A stretch of 64,000 nt of DNA, taken from assembly GCA_910586905.1 (NCBI GenBank), contig CAJUIV010000001.1, positions 228,450 through 292,449 on the forward strand, written 5' to 3'. The stretch is from an uncultured Christensenellaceae bacterium. Its GTDB lineage: Bacteria; Bacillota; Clostridia; Christensenellales; CAG-314. Shown one piece after another: positions 19,347 through 28,024 of this stretch. The position numbers were made by a program, and so were the translations under genes. How positions within the stretch are numbered: position 1 is the stretch's first letter; each line of letters starts with the position of its first letter. The notes beneath the pieces were generated by a model. The model did not search any database and was not told the origin of the DNA. It worked only from the letters and a program-made list of their open reading frames with translations.

Positions 19347-19365
19347 ATTTTTTAAAGGAAAAACA

Positions 19366-20700
19366 ATGGTAAAATATATTGTAAAAAGAATATTGCTGTC
19401 GATATTGATTTTGTTGGGCGTATCTCTTATAATCTACGTTTTGGTGCGTTTGATGCCGGCGGACTTTTTGGAAACCAAGTACGCCGAGCAGCTTAAAATG
19501 AAAACCATTACGCAGGAACAAATCGACCAAATGAAAAAAGACGCGGGCGTTTGGATGCCCGACGCGTTTTTGACGATTGAGTTGGGCGACGGCGGCGAAC
19601 ATGCGGGCGAAAAACTTACCAAAGACACAAAGTCCGCAAACTACGATCGCGTTCAAAACGGTTTGATGAATTTCAGCGAATTGTGTTTCGGTAACTACTA
19701 TAACGAAAAACGCACCGTACGTTTGGAAATCAAAGAAAATAAAGAAGCGATATTATACGAAATCAACGAAGAAGGAGTCGCCGAATCTATAGCGAGCGGC
19801 AACGCCGTATTCGACGAAGATGTGTACGACGCAGTCGTTTTGAAGCTTGACGGCGCGGACGTAAACTCTATTGTGGATTACAGAGTTGCGACCGGCGGTG
19901 AAAAGGCCGGAGCGGTATTCGTGTACTACTTTAAATGGCTTGGCAATATGTTTCAAGGTAATTTGGGCGAATCGTTTATTCATCATAAGCCCGTTGCCCA
20001 AGTTATTTCGGAACATATGTGGGTATCGTTTATCATTTCTCTTATAGCTACGGTACTGCAGCTTATAATCGCGATACCTATGGGTATAACGAGCGCAACT
20101 CATCAGTATTCGGTGCGCGATTATACTGTTACCGTTATAACGATGATAGGTATTTCGTTGCCATCTTTCTTCTTTGCGGCGATATTGGTTAAAATCTTTT
20201 CCAGTTGGTTAGGATGGTTCCCCGCCTCGGGACTTGTAAGCGGAGGCTCCAACGCCGGCGGATTTATGGGATTTTTGGATATGGCTTGGCACTTGGTATT
20301 ACCTATGACCGTGCTTGTGGTTTTGTCCATTGGCGGACTTATGCGTTACACGCGCACGAATATGCTGGAAGTTTTGAACAGCGACTATATCCGTACCGCG
20401 CGCGCAAAGGGTTTGTCCGAAAAGAAAGTAATTTACGTTCACGCTTTCCGCAACACTATGATTCCTCTTATGACTCTTGTTGCGGGTATTCTGCCTTCGC
20501 TGTTCGGCGGAGCGATGATAACGGAAGAAGTATTTAGTATAGACGGTATAGGAAGACTTGCTTATAAAGCTTTAAGTCAAGGCGATTTACCTTTTATAAT
20601 GGGTTATAATATGTTTTTGGCGGTGCTTACCGTCATAGGTACATTGCTGTCTGATATTATGTACGCGGTTGTAGACCCGCGGGTAAAAATTACTAAATAA
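19366..20700 (+). CDS. oppB: Oligopeptide ABC transporter permease OppB
   Basis: A 444-residue inner permease. The first membrane helix (VKRILLSILILLGVSLIIYVLVRLMP) is followed by a large insertion (about 30-190) that must lie outside the membrane. The remaining five helices and the EAA loop (YIRTARAKGLSEKKVIYVHAFRNTMIPL) follow the DppB/OppB pattern, ending AVVDPRVKI. A usual OppB has about 310 residues, so the insertion adds about 130. It pairs with OppC to form the pore. Ribosome site AAAGGA lies 9 bases before the ATG. Confidence 0.92.
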   Translation: MVKYIVKRILLSILILLGVSLIIYVLVRLMPADFLETKYAEQLKMKTITQEQIDQMKKDAGVWMPDAFLTIELGDGGEHAGEKLTKDTKSANYDRVQNGLMNFSELCFGNYYNEKRTVRLEIKENKEAILYEINEEGVAESIASGNAVFDEDVYDAVVLKLDGADVNSIVDYRVATGGEKAGAVFVYYFKWLGNMFQGNLGESFIHHKPVAQVISEHMWVSFIISLIATVLQLIIAIPMGITSATHQYSVRDYTVTVITMIGISLPSFFFAAILVKIFSSWLGWFPASGLVSGGSNAGGFMGFLDMAWHLVLPMTVLVVLSIGGLMRYTRTNMLEVLNSDYIRTARAKGLSEKKVIYVHAFRNTMIPLMTLVAGILPSLFGGAMITEEVFSIDGIGRLAYKALSQGDLPFIMGYNMFLAVLTVIGTLLSDIMYAVVDPRVKITK

Positions 20701-20710
20701 CGGTGATATT

Positions 20711-22087
20711 ATGGCAAAAAAAGATATAGAAAAACTTAATAATATTACCGACGAATACAGCGAACTTATAACTCCGTCCGACAAACCGAAAAGCGTGGAA
20801 GAAATGATTTCCGCTTTGGAAAAATCCGCTGACGCTTTGGAAAAACAATCTAAGAAGCTGGAAACGGCAAGCGAAACCGTCAAAAAACAAACCTCGGTAA
20901 AAAGAGAAAGAAAAAATCCTCTTGCCGATTTGGATATGTCTCTCTTCGATAAAGACGCGGTCGTTTCCGATAATTCTTTGCCGGAAAGCGGAATGTCTTT
21001 CAGTGAAGAAGTTTTGGCGGCTGCCGAGAATAACGCTTCGTCGTCTGCCGAAAGCACCGCTACGGCAGTGGCGGATACGACCGAACCCGACCAGCAAGTT
21101 CACTACAAGGAAATGACACCGGGGCAGATGGTAGCGCGCAGATTTTTCCGCTCGCGCCTGTCTCTTGTAGGATTGATAATGATAGTTGCTTTGTTTTTCT
21201 TCGCTTTTGCAGGTCCTCCGATTTTAAAAATTTTCGGATATAACTGGGGTGAAATAGAACCGGATAATTCCGGGGCGGTAAAACGTTCGGGCGACTGGAT
21301 TGAAGCGGAAGTAAACGGAGAAAAAGTTTCGGCGTATCAGTTCGTTTATCATAACGTAGAAATCAATTCGTTCGCCGGCGTATCGTCCAAGCACTTTCTC
21401 GGTACGGACGACAAAGGTATGGACGTTTTCGTACGTTTGATGTACGGCGGACGCGTATCTCTTACGCTCGGATTCGTAGTCGTTATTTTGGAAACGCTCA
21501 TAGGCATTATTTTGGGCGGTATATCCGGATATTTCGGCGGATGGGTAGACCAAATTATAATGCGTATTGTAGATATCCTTAACTGCGTGCCTACATTGCC
21601 GTTGCTGCTTATTGCTTCGATGGTTATCGAATCTTGGCAAATAGACCCTCAGATGCAGATTTATTATCTTATGATGATAATGACTCTGTTCGGTTGGGCG
21701 GGAACTGCGCGCATGGTTCGCGGACAGATATTGTATTTAAGAGAACAAGAGTACATAGTCGCCTGCGAAGTGATGGGAATTCCCGTTTGGCGCAGAATAT
21801 TAAAACATCTTATTCCCAACATTATGCCGCAGCTGATAGTTTCTATGACTCTCGGTCTCGGCAGCATCATTTTGTACGAATCTACTTTAAGCTATCTCGG
21901 ATTAGGCATACCGATGCCGTATGCGGCGTGGGGAACGATGATTTCGGCATCTACCGACCCCGTAACTATGGCGTTTTATCCCAATTTGTGGATACCCGCA
22001 GGTTTGCTTATCGTAATTGCCGTTTTGGGTTTCAACTTTGTCGGCGACGGGTTGCGCGACGCAATGGACCCCAAAGCAAAGAGGTAA
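20711..22087 (+). CDS. oppC: Oligopeptide ABC transporter permease OppC
   Basis: A 458-residue permease with the DppC/OppC pattern: N-terminal helix (RSRLSLVGLIMIVALFFFAFAGP), FLGTDDKGMDVFVRLMYGGRVSL, and the EAA loop around LREQEYIVACEVMGIPVWRRILKHLIPN, ending FVGDGLRDAMDPKAKR. It differs from the family by about 135 extra N-terminal residues that are charged and probably coiled (EEMISALEKSADALEKQSKKLETAS), then Ser/Ala/Thr-rich, before the first helix. These lie in the cytosol. Typical length is about 300. The gene begins 11 bases after oppB. Confidence 0.92.
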   Translation: MAKKDIEKLNNITDEYSELITPSDKPKSVEEMISALEKSADALEKQSKKLETASETVKKQTSVKRERKNPLADLDMSLFDKDAVVSDNSLPESGMSFSEEVLAAAENNASSSAESTATAVADTTEPDQQVHYKEMTPGQMVARRFFRSRLSLVGLIMIVALFFFAFAGPPILKIFGYNWGEIEPDNSGAVKRSGDWIEAEVNGEKVSAYQFVYHNVEINSFAGVSSKHFLGTDDKGMDVFVRLMYGGRVSLTLGFVVVILETLIGIILGGISGYFGGWVDQIIMRIVDILNCVPTLPLLLIASMVIESWQIDPQMQIYYLMMIMTLFGWAGTARMVRGQILYLREQEYIVACEVMGIPVWRRILKHLIPNIMPQLIVSMTLGLGSIILYESTLSYLGLGIPMPYAAWGTMISASTDPVTMAFYPNLWIPAGLLIVIAVLGFNFVGDGLRDAMDPKAKR

Positions 22088-22091
22088 TACC

Positions 22092-23423
22092 GTGAAAAAA
22101 GTAAAAGAAAAAAATCCCAATACGCTCACTTTAAAGGAAAGCCGCGCGATAATAAAAAGCAATTTAAAGGAGATGAAACGTTTGGAAAAAGCCAAGCGCG
22201 TCAAAGTTTCCTCCGATAGCTTTACTACGCAAATGCACAATCCCGATAACGTGTTGGAAGTCGAAAATTTGCAGACGTATTTTTATACCGACAACGGCGT
22301 TGTAAAATCGGTAAACGGAATATCTTTCGACGTACCAAAAAATTCCATAGTAGGTTTAGTCGGCGAAAGCGGCTGCGGCAAATCCGTTACGAGTTTATCG
22401 ATAATGCAGCTGGTTCAAGCTCCTCAAGGACAGGTTGTGGGCGGCTCGATTCGTTTCGATACGCAGGACTTCGTTTTGGACGAACGCGGCAAAAAAATTC
22501 CCGTGTACGAAAAAAACGTTAACGGCGAAATCGTATATCGTGAAAAAACCGATAAAAAGGGCGAAAAGATTTTGGATAAAAACGGCTCGCCAGTTACCGA
22601 ACCAGTGCAAGCGACTACCGAAGACGGAGTTCCTTTATTCGAAACGGAAGACAGAGTTTACGATATAGTTAAAATGCCCACGCACGATATGTGCCGTATT
22701 CGCGGAAAAGATATATCTATGATTTTCCAAGAACCGATGACGAGTCTCAATCCGGTATTTACGGTCGGATATCAAATAGAGGAAGTCGTTTATTTGATAA
22801 ATCCGTTGGCGACGAAAGAGCAAGCTCGAAAAAAAGCAGTAGAAATGCTGACGTTGGTAGGTATACCGATGCCGGAAACCATTATAAACTACTATCCTCA
22901 CCAACTTTCCGGCGGTATGCGCCAACGCGTTATGATTGCCATCGCGCTTGTAGGAAACCCCAAACTGATAATTGCGGACGAACCTACTACGGCGTTGGAC
23001 GTTACAATTCAAAGTCAAATTTTACAGCTTATAAAAAAGGTTCAAAAACAGTGCGAAGCCTCGGTGGTTTTGATTACTCACGATTTGGGCGTCGTTGCGG
23101 AAACGGCGGATTACGTAGTGGTTATGTATGCCGGTAAAATTGTGGAAAAGGGAACCGTATTTGAAATTTTCGACAATCCTCTGCATCCGTATACGAAAGG
23201 TATACAAAAAGCTAAACCCACTTTTGAAACAGGCGCGGATGCCGAATTGTACAGTATCCCCGGGGTTGTACCCAATCCTATAAATATGCCGAACGAGTGT
23301 TTGTTTAAAGACCGTTGCGGCGAGCGCTGCGGTCAATGCGAGGGAGAGTATCCCGAAGAAATAAAAATTACGGATACGCACAGCGTTTTCTGTCATTTAT
23401 ATAAAAATAAGAGTAAAAAATGA
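22092..23423 (+). CDS. oppD: Oligopeptide ABC transporter ATPase OppD
   Basis: A 443-residue ATPase from a GTG at 22092, chosen because GAGG at 22081-22084 is well spaced and the open frame farther upstream lies inside oppC. Walker [12 protein letters not shown] (about 86-96), Q loop in [12 protein letters not shown], signature LSGGMRQRV, Walker [13 protein letters not shown], switch ITHDLG, and the C-terminal oligopeptide-transporter domain with cysteines ([14 protein letters not shown]). Between Walker A and the Q loop there is an insertion of about 65 hydrophilic residues ([18 protein letters not shown] ...) not usual in OppD. It forms a heterodimer with OppF; their genes overlap by ATGA. 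Confidence 0.93.
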   Translation: MKKVKEKNPNTLTLKESRAIIKSNLKEMKRLEKAKRVKVSSDSFTTQMHNPDNVLEVENLQTYFYTDNGVVKSVNGISFDVPKNSIVGLVGESGCGKSVTSLSIMQLVQAPQGQVVGGSIRFDTQDFVLDERGKKIPVYEKNVNGEIVYREKTDKKGEKILDKNGSPVTEPVQATTEDGVPLFETEDRVYDIVKMPTHDMCRIRGKDISMIFQEPMTSLNPVFTVGYQIEEVVYLINPLATKEQARKKAVEMLTLVGIPMPETIINYYPHQLSGGMRQRVMIAIALVGNPKLIIADEPTTALDVTIQSQILQLIKKVQKQCEASVVLITHDLGVVAETADYVVVMYAGKIVEKGTVFEIFDNPLHPYTKGIQKAKPTFETGADAELYSIPGVVPNPINMPNECLFKDRCGERCGQCEGEYPEEIKITDTHSVFCHLYKNKSKK

Positions 23424-24544
23424 GTAAAAAAACATCGAAACAAAATATCCCGACTGAATCCGTTGCCGAAGAAACGTCTGTGGCTCCCGAGCAGGAAGCC
23501 GTTACGACGGAAGCGCCCTTGACGAATTTGTCCGAATTGGATTTCGACCCGAATAAGGATTACATTTTGCGCGTACGCGATTTAAAACAGTATTTTCCCG
23601 TGGCTAAAAATCTTGCGGGTAAGGTTACGTCTTGGCTGCGCGCGGTCGACGGGGTTTCTTTTAACCTCGAACGGGGAAAAACAATCGGTATAGTTGGCGA
23701 AAGCGGCTGCGGAAAAACCACTCTCGGACGAACGATTTTGAGATTGTACGATATTACCGAAGGTTCGGCGGTTTACGTTGACGAACAAGGAAAAGAGTTT
23801 GAACTTGCGGCTTTAAAAAAGAAAGATATACAGTCTCTGCGCACCGAATTGCAGCTTGTTTTTCAGGACCCGTATTCCTCTCTGCCGCCAAGAATGACTG
23901 TAGGAGAAATAATCGGCGAAGCGGTAAAAGTTCACAAAATCGTACCAAAAGAAGAAGTACACGAATACGTTTTAAACGTTATGCAGCGCTGCGGTTTACA
24001 GCGTCATTACTACGACAGATATCCTCACGAATTTTCCGGCGGGCAGCGTCAGCGTATTTGTATAGCGCGCGCATTGGCAGTTAAACCGAAATTGGTTGTT
24101 TGCGACGAACCGGTATCCGCGTTGGATGTATCTATACAGGCTCAGGTTATAAATTTGCTTAAAAAACTGCAACGCGAAGAAGGCATTTCGTATATGTTTA
24201 TTTCTCACGATTTGTCAGTTGTAAAGTACATAAGCGATACTATTGCCGTTATGTATTTGGGAAATATCGTGGAAACGGGTACCACTCAAGATATTTGTTC
24301 GAACGCATTACATCCGTATACTCAGGCTTTGTTTTCGGCAGTGCCTGTTGCAAACCCTCACAAAAAGGCGGTTCCCGAATCGCTAGACGGCGAATTGCCC
24401 AGTCCGGCAAATCCCCCGAAAGGGTGCAAATTCCATACTCGATGCAAATACTGTATGGATAAGTGCGGCGAAGAACTTCCGGCTATGAAAGAAGTATCTA
24501 AAGGCCACTTTGTGGCTTGCCACTTGTTTGACGATGAAAAATAA
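23420..24544 (+). CDS. oppF: Oligopeptide ABC transporter ATPase OppF
   Basis: A 374-residue ATPase with Walker [16 protein letters not shown] loop LVFQDPYSSLPPRM, signature FSGGQRQRI, Walker B VVCDEPVSALD, switch ISHDLS and a C-terminal four-Cys segment (CKFHTRCKYCMDKCGEE). OppF-type proteins bind the second nucleotide site with OppD. The first 45 residues are Glu/Ala/Thr rich. The start ATG overlaps the oppD stop. In the Q-loop region the usual SLNPR is SLPPR, a conservative change. Confidence 0.94.
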   Translation: MSKKTSKQNIPTESVAEETSVAPEQEAVTTEAPLTNLSELDFDPNKDYILRVRDLKQYFPVAKNLAGKVTSWLRAVDGVSFNLERGKTIGIVGESGCGKTTLGRTILRLYDITEGSAVYVDEQGKEFELAALKKKDIQSLRTELQLVFQDPYSSLPPRMTVGEIIGEAVKVHKIVPKEEVHEYVLNVMQRCGLQRHYYDRYPHEFSGGQRQRICIARALAVKPKLVVCDEPVSALDVSIQAQVINLLKKLQREEGISYMFISHDLSVVKYISDTIAVMYLGNIVETGTTQDICSNALHPYTQALFSAVPVANPHKKAVPESLDGELPSPANPPKGCKFHTRCKYCMDKCGEELPAMKEVSKGHFVACHLFDDEK

Positions 24545-24797
24545 GAAACAAAACAAACCGAAAACCGTCTATAAGGAAGATACGGGCGAAACGATATATT
24601 CGATGGCGGGTCTGGAAGGAAAAACTCCCGAAGAGCTAGACCGTCTTGCGGAAGAAAAGAAAAAACGCGTTGCCGTAACCCGTAAAGAACGCCGCGCTAT
24701 GATACGGGCGGCTTTCGAAGTGTACGGTCCCAAATTTCTTATTATCATAATGTCGTTTTCGCTTGTGGCGGTTTTGCTGTATTTGTGGTTGAGTTGA
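24534..24797 (+). CDS. Small single-pass membrane protein
   Basis: An 87-residue protein starting MKNKKQNKPKTVYKEDTGE, overlapping the last 11 bases of oppF in another frame. The first 60 residues are charged (EELDRLAEEKKKRVAVTRKERRAM). One membrane helix near the C-terminus (FLIIIMSFSLVAVLLYLWL) suggests a tail-anchored form with the bulk in the cytosol. I do not recognise the family. The tight overlap implies co-translation with oppF and a possible accessory role with the transporter. An ATG eight codons upstream is in frame but lies deeper inside oppF. Confidence 0.7.
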   Translation: MKNKKQNKPKTVYKEDTGETIYSMAGLEGKTPEELDRLAEEKKKRVAVTRKERRAMIRAAFEVYGPKFLIIIMSFSLVAVLLYLWLS

Positions 24798-24871
24798 GTT
24801 CATTACAAAGCGCGTTCCAGCTTTAGCTTATAACGCGTTAATAGTTGAGATTTATGTAAGAAGGAGAAAAA

Positions 24872-27800
24872 ATGAAGAAGAGGTTTATACTCGTTTTGGC
24901 GCTTGTCGCGTTGGTGTCGCTGCTTTTTGCAGCTTGTGAAAAAATCGACGAAGTCGCTATAAGCGTGCCAGAAACGGTCGAACTGCAAGTCGGAAAAAAA
25001 GTCGATTGGAAAGACTACGTAACCGTTAAAATCAACGGCGAAAAAGTCGAAAATCCCGAAATAACTTGGAAATTGACGAGCGGCAACGAAAACGCCGGAG
25101 GGATATGCAGATACACGATTGAGTTCGTACATCATGGACAAACGTATTCTCGCGACGGCGTGGTAAGATATACCGACGTGTCGATTGTAGTGGCGGAGCA
25201 GACTTTAAAAGTCGGAAGTCCGGTGGATTTCGCGGGTAAAGTAACCGTTAAAATCAACGGCGAAACTCGTAATCCCGTTATATCGAGCGTTTTAAAGAGC
25301 GGAAATCCCAACGAAGTCGGAGATTGCGTTTATACGATTTCCTTTACGGAAAACGGACAGACTTATACCGCCGAAGGCGTGGTTCACTTCAGAAAAGCCG
25401 TTGTCAACGTTGTAGTGTTAAGTCAAAACGTTGAGTACGGCGACGACGAAACGGACGTGGAATATATTTCTTCGAAAGTTCAGCTCGCTATAACGGTCGA
25501 GGGGGAAACCGTCGATTCCGAAATTACGTGGAAATTAGGCGATAATCAGGTTTCTGAACCCGACGTAAATTGCAAATACATAATTTCTTTCGAACATAAT
25601 GGAGAAAAATACGAAGCCGAAGTTTCGGTTTTGTTTCAATCTCCCGACGTTAGATTCGACGTTGAAATTCAACACTTAAACGTAGGCGACGACTTGGACT
25701 GGAACGGACACGTTAAAGTCAGCGTTAACGGACAGGAAATCGAAAATCCCGAAATAACTTGGGTTAAAATTCGCGGAGACGAAAATCAAAACGGTTCTTG
25801 CGTTTACCTTATTTCTTACGAGTATAAAGGGGAAACTTATACGTGCGAAGGTACGGTGCGTTTCGCCGAACCGCAGGTTACAATCAACGCAATCGACCAA
25901 TATCTGCTGGTAGGCGGAACTATTGAATGGAACGAATACGTTACGGTACGTATAGACGGGGTAGTTCAAAAGAATCCTCAACTGCAAGTTACTCTTAAAA
26001 GCGGAACCGAAAACGCCGTCGGCACTTGCGTTTACACGTTAACGTTTACCTACAGAGATAAGCCTTATTCAACCGAAGCGAAAGTTGTTTTCGTCGACAG
26101 CGGTATGGACCCCGGCGACGTAGACGCTCTCGACGCGATTCTTGCCAAAGGCGTGGACGATTATACCGGCTATACAATGAGATATCATTTTTACGAAGTC
26201 GGTAAAGAACAATATTATATAAGCGAAACGGATAAAGTTACGTTGGGTGCGATTTCTAATTACTATATCGATTATACCGACGTTAACTTTAACGATAACG
26301 TACAGCAGGTCGTAACGAACGAAATGAAATATTATCTTTCCGTAAACGGCGCGGCCAACGAGCTTTGTTATTATCGCGATATGGGTAAGGAAACTCCCGA
26401 GTGGAAATACACCAAGTTTACGATTCCTAACGACGAAGCAAGTTACACCAGATTGCTGCCTATGGCGTTTTTGTTCGGCGACCTTGAAAGCGGCATCACA
26501 AAAGCCTATTTTATCAAACTGGATACCAACGTTTACGAAGTAAAAGAAGCGTTGCTCGGCGAAGTAGCTGAAAAGCTGTTCGGATACGATGAGGAATCGG
26601 ATACCTACACCAGAATTTTGCTGGAAACGGACGGCTATAACATTACAAAAATTACCGGTTACTATACGACCGATTACGATACGGCTGATTCTCAAGGCAA
26701 CGCGGTTACCGTTAGCGTCGATTCCGTAGTGGAATTGTCGTGGAGCGATTTTAACGATACCGCCGTCGAAATTCCCGAAGCTACCGAATACGTACCTCCG
26801 AGAGAAGATTTGCCCGAATACGTCAATCCCGAAAACGGCGCGGATTTGACTTCTGAACAGCAAAACTCTCTTACGGAAGCGCTGAACAAAGTATATCAAA
26901 GCATAACGTCCGGTTATACCAACGATAAAGGCGAAATGTACTACTTTTACAGCGGATTGCTTAAGCTTACCGGAAATTTAAGCTATACCGAAGAACGCGA
27001 ACTCGCCCGTTATAAAGATTGGATAATTAGCGATATAACGACTTCTTACTATTGTTTGAAACAAACCGATACTACGTGCGACGTATGGATGATGATAAGC
27101 GATAAAGGCGATTTTATCAAATATCCGGGTTATGAAGCGACTCTAACGGATTTTGCAACGTATTTCGCTATAACGGAGTTCGGTTTTACCGCCGATATGT
27201 TCGGTTTTGCTGACGGAAAATACGTCGTTAAACCCGATAAACTAGACGCTGTTAAAGAGAAAATATCTCAAGTTATACCGCTTTCGAACTTTACCAATTT
27301 CGAATTGTTAACGTTTACATTAAAGCTCGATTCGAGCAATAACGTTACAGAGTGGTATATGCTTGCCGATTGTACGACCGTCGACAAAGACGTGTTCTAT
27401 TGGCAGCTTACGTTTAACTATTCCGATTTCGACGTAACGGAAATCAATTTGCCCGACGAAATCGTAGGCGATTTAACCGATTTGGACGAAGCTCGTAAAG
27501 AGCAAGTTACGGAAGCGTTTAACGCGGACTATTCCAACGCAACGGTTACCGACTGCGTAAACGGTTCGGTGATGTACTACGTCGGAGATAAAATAACCGT
27601 TAAAGGAAGTGTTTTAAACGACGCGGGTTATATCGAAAAATTCACCGACGAATACGTTATAAAAGACGGTAATTATTTCGAAATTCTCGGCGGCAACGAA
27701 ACCGCTATAACTAAAGCTAAATTCGAAGAATTTGTCGTTTGTTTTAATTTCGGCATTATTGACGTAACCAAAGTTAAGTACGATGCGGTTCGCGATACCT

Positions 27801-28024
27801 ATTATATCGCGGCAGGCGATACCGACGCGGACGCTTTCGCATTGTATTATAAAGGATTTTTCGGCGACGACGCAAACGTAAACGGATTTGCGTTTAAAAT
27901 TCAGGACGGACGCGTCGTATCCGTAACGGTTTGTTTCGATAACGCAACGGCCACGGCGACTCTTGGTGATTTCGGTACGACGGTTGTCCCCGTCGATAAA
28001 GATAACGGGACTACGGAGGAATAA
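24872..28024 (+). CDS. Large lipoprotein with five tandem beta-sandwich repeats
   Basis: A 1050-residue lipoprotein with lipobox FAAC (Cys22). Residues about 28-420 hold five tandem repeats of 75-85 residues with the pattern LxVGxxxDWxxYVTVKINGE ... NPEITWxLxSGNENAxGxCxYTIxFxHxGQTYxxxGxVRF. They look like Ig-like beta-sandwich modules. Residues about 425-1050 form a unique part of two or three similar beta-rich blocks (for example FYEVGKEQYYISETDK and YYFYSGLLKL). Strong ribosome site AGAAGGAGAAAAA. The stop shares one base with the next gene (TAATG). No enzyme motif was seen; surface binding is a guess from context. Confidence 0.8.
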   Translation: MKKRFILVLALVALVSLLFAACEKIDEVAISVPETVELQVGKKVDWKDYVTVKINGEKVENPEITWKLTSGNENAGGICRYTIEFVHHGQTYSRDGVVRYTDVSIVVAEQTLKVGSPVDFAGKVTVKINGETRNPVISSVLKSGNPNEVGDCVYTISFTENGQTYTAEGVVHFRKAVVNVVVLSQNVEYGDDETDVEYISSKVQLAITVEGETVDSEITWKLGDNQVSEPDVNCKYIISFEHNGEKYEAEVSVLFQSPDVRFDVEIQHLNVGDDLDWNGHVKVSVNGQEIENPEITWVKIRGDENQNGSCVYLISYEYKGETYTCEGTVRFAEPQVTINAIDQYLLVGGTIEWNEYVTVRIDGVVQKNPQLQVTLKSGTENAVGTCVYTLTFTYRDKPYSTEAKVVFVDSGMDPGDVDALDAILAKGVDDYTGYTMRYHFYEVGKEQYYISETDKVTLGAISNYYIDYTDVNFNDNVQQVVTNEMKYYLSVNGAANELCYYRDMGKETPEWKYTKFTIPNDEASYTRLLPMAFLFGDLESGITKAYFIKLDTNVYEVKEALLGEVAEKLFGYDEESDTYTRILLETDGYNITKITGYYTTDYDTADSQGNAVTVSVDSVVELSWSDFNDTAVEIPEATEYVPPREDLPEYVNPENGADLTSEQQNSLTEALNKVYQSITSGYTNDKGEMYYFYSGLLKLTGNLSYTEERELARYKDWIISDITTSYYCLKQTDTTCDVWMMISDKGDFIKYPGYEATLTDFATYFAITEFGFTADMFGFADGKYVVKPDKLDAVKEKISQVIPLSNFTNFELLTFTLKLDSSNNVTEWYMLADCTTVDKDVFYWQLTFNYSDFDVTEINLPDEIVGDLTDLDEARKEQVTEAFNADYSNATVTDCVNGSVMYYVGDKITVKGSVLNDAGYIEKFTDEYVIKDGNYFEILGGNETAITKAKFEEFVVCFNFGIIDVTKVKYDAVRDTYYIAAGDTDADAFALYYKGFFGDDANVNGFAFKIQDGRVVSVTVCFDNATATATLGDFGTTVVPVDKDNGTTEE

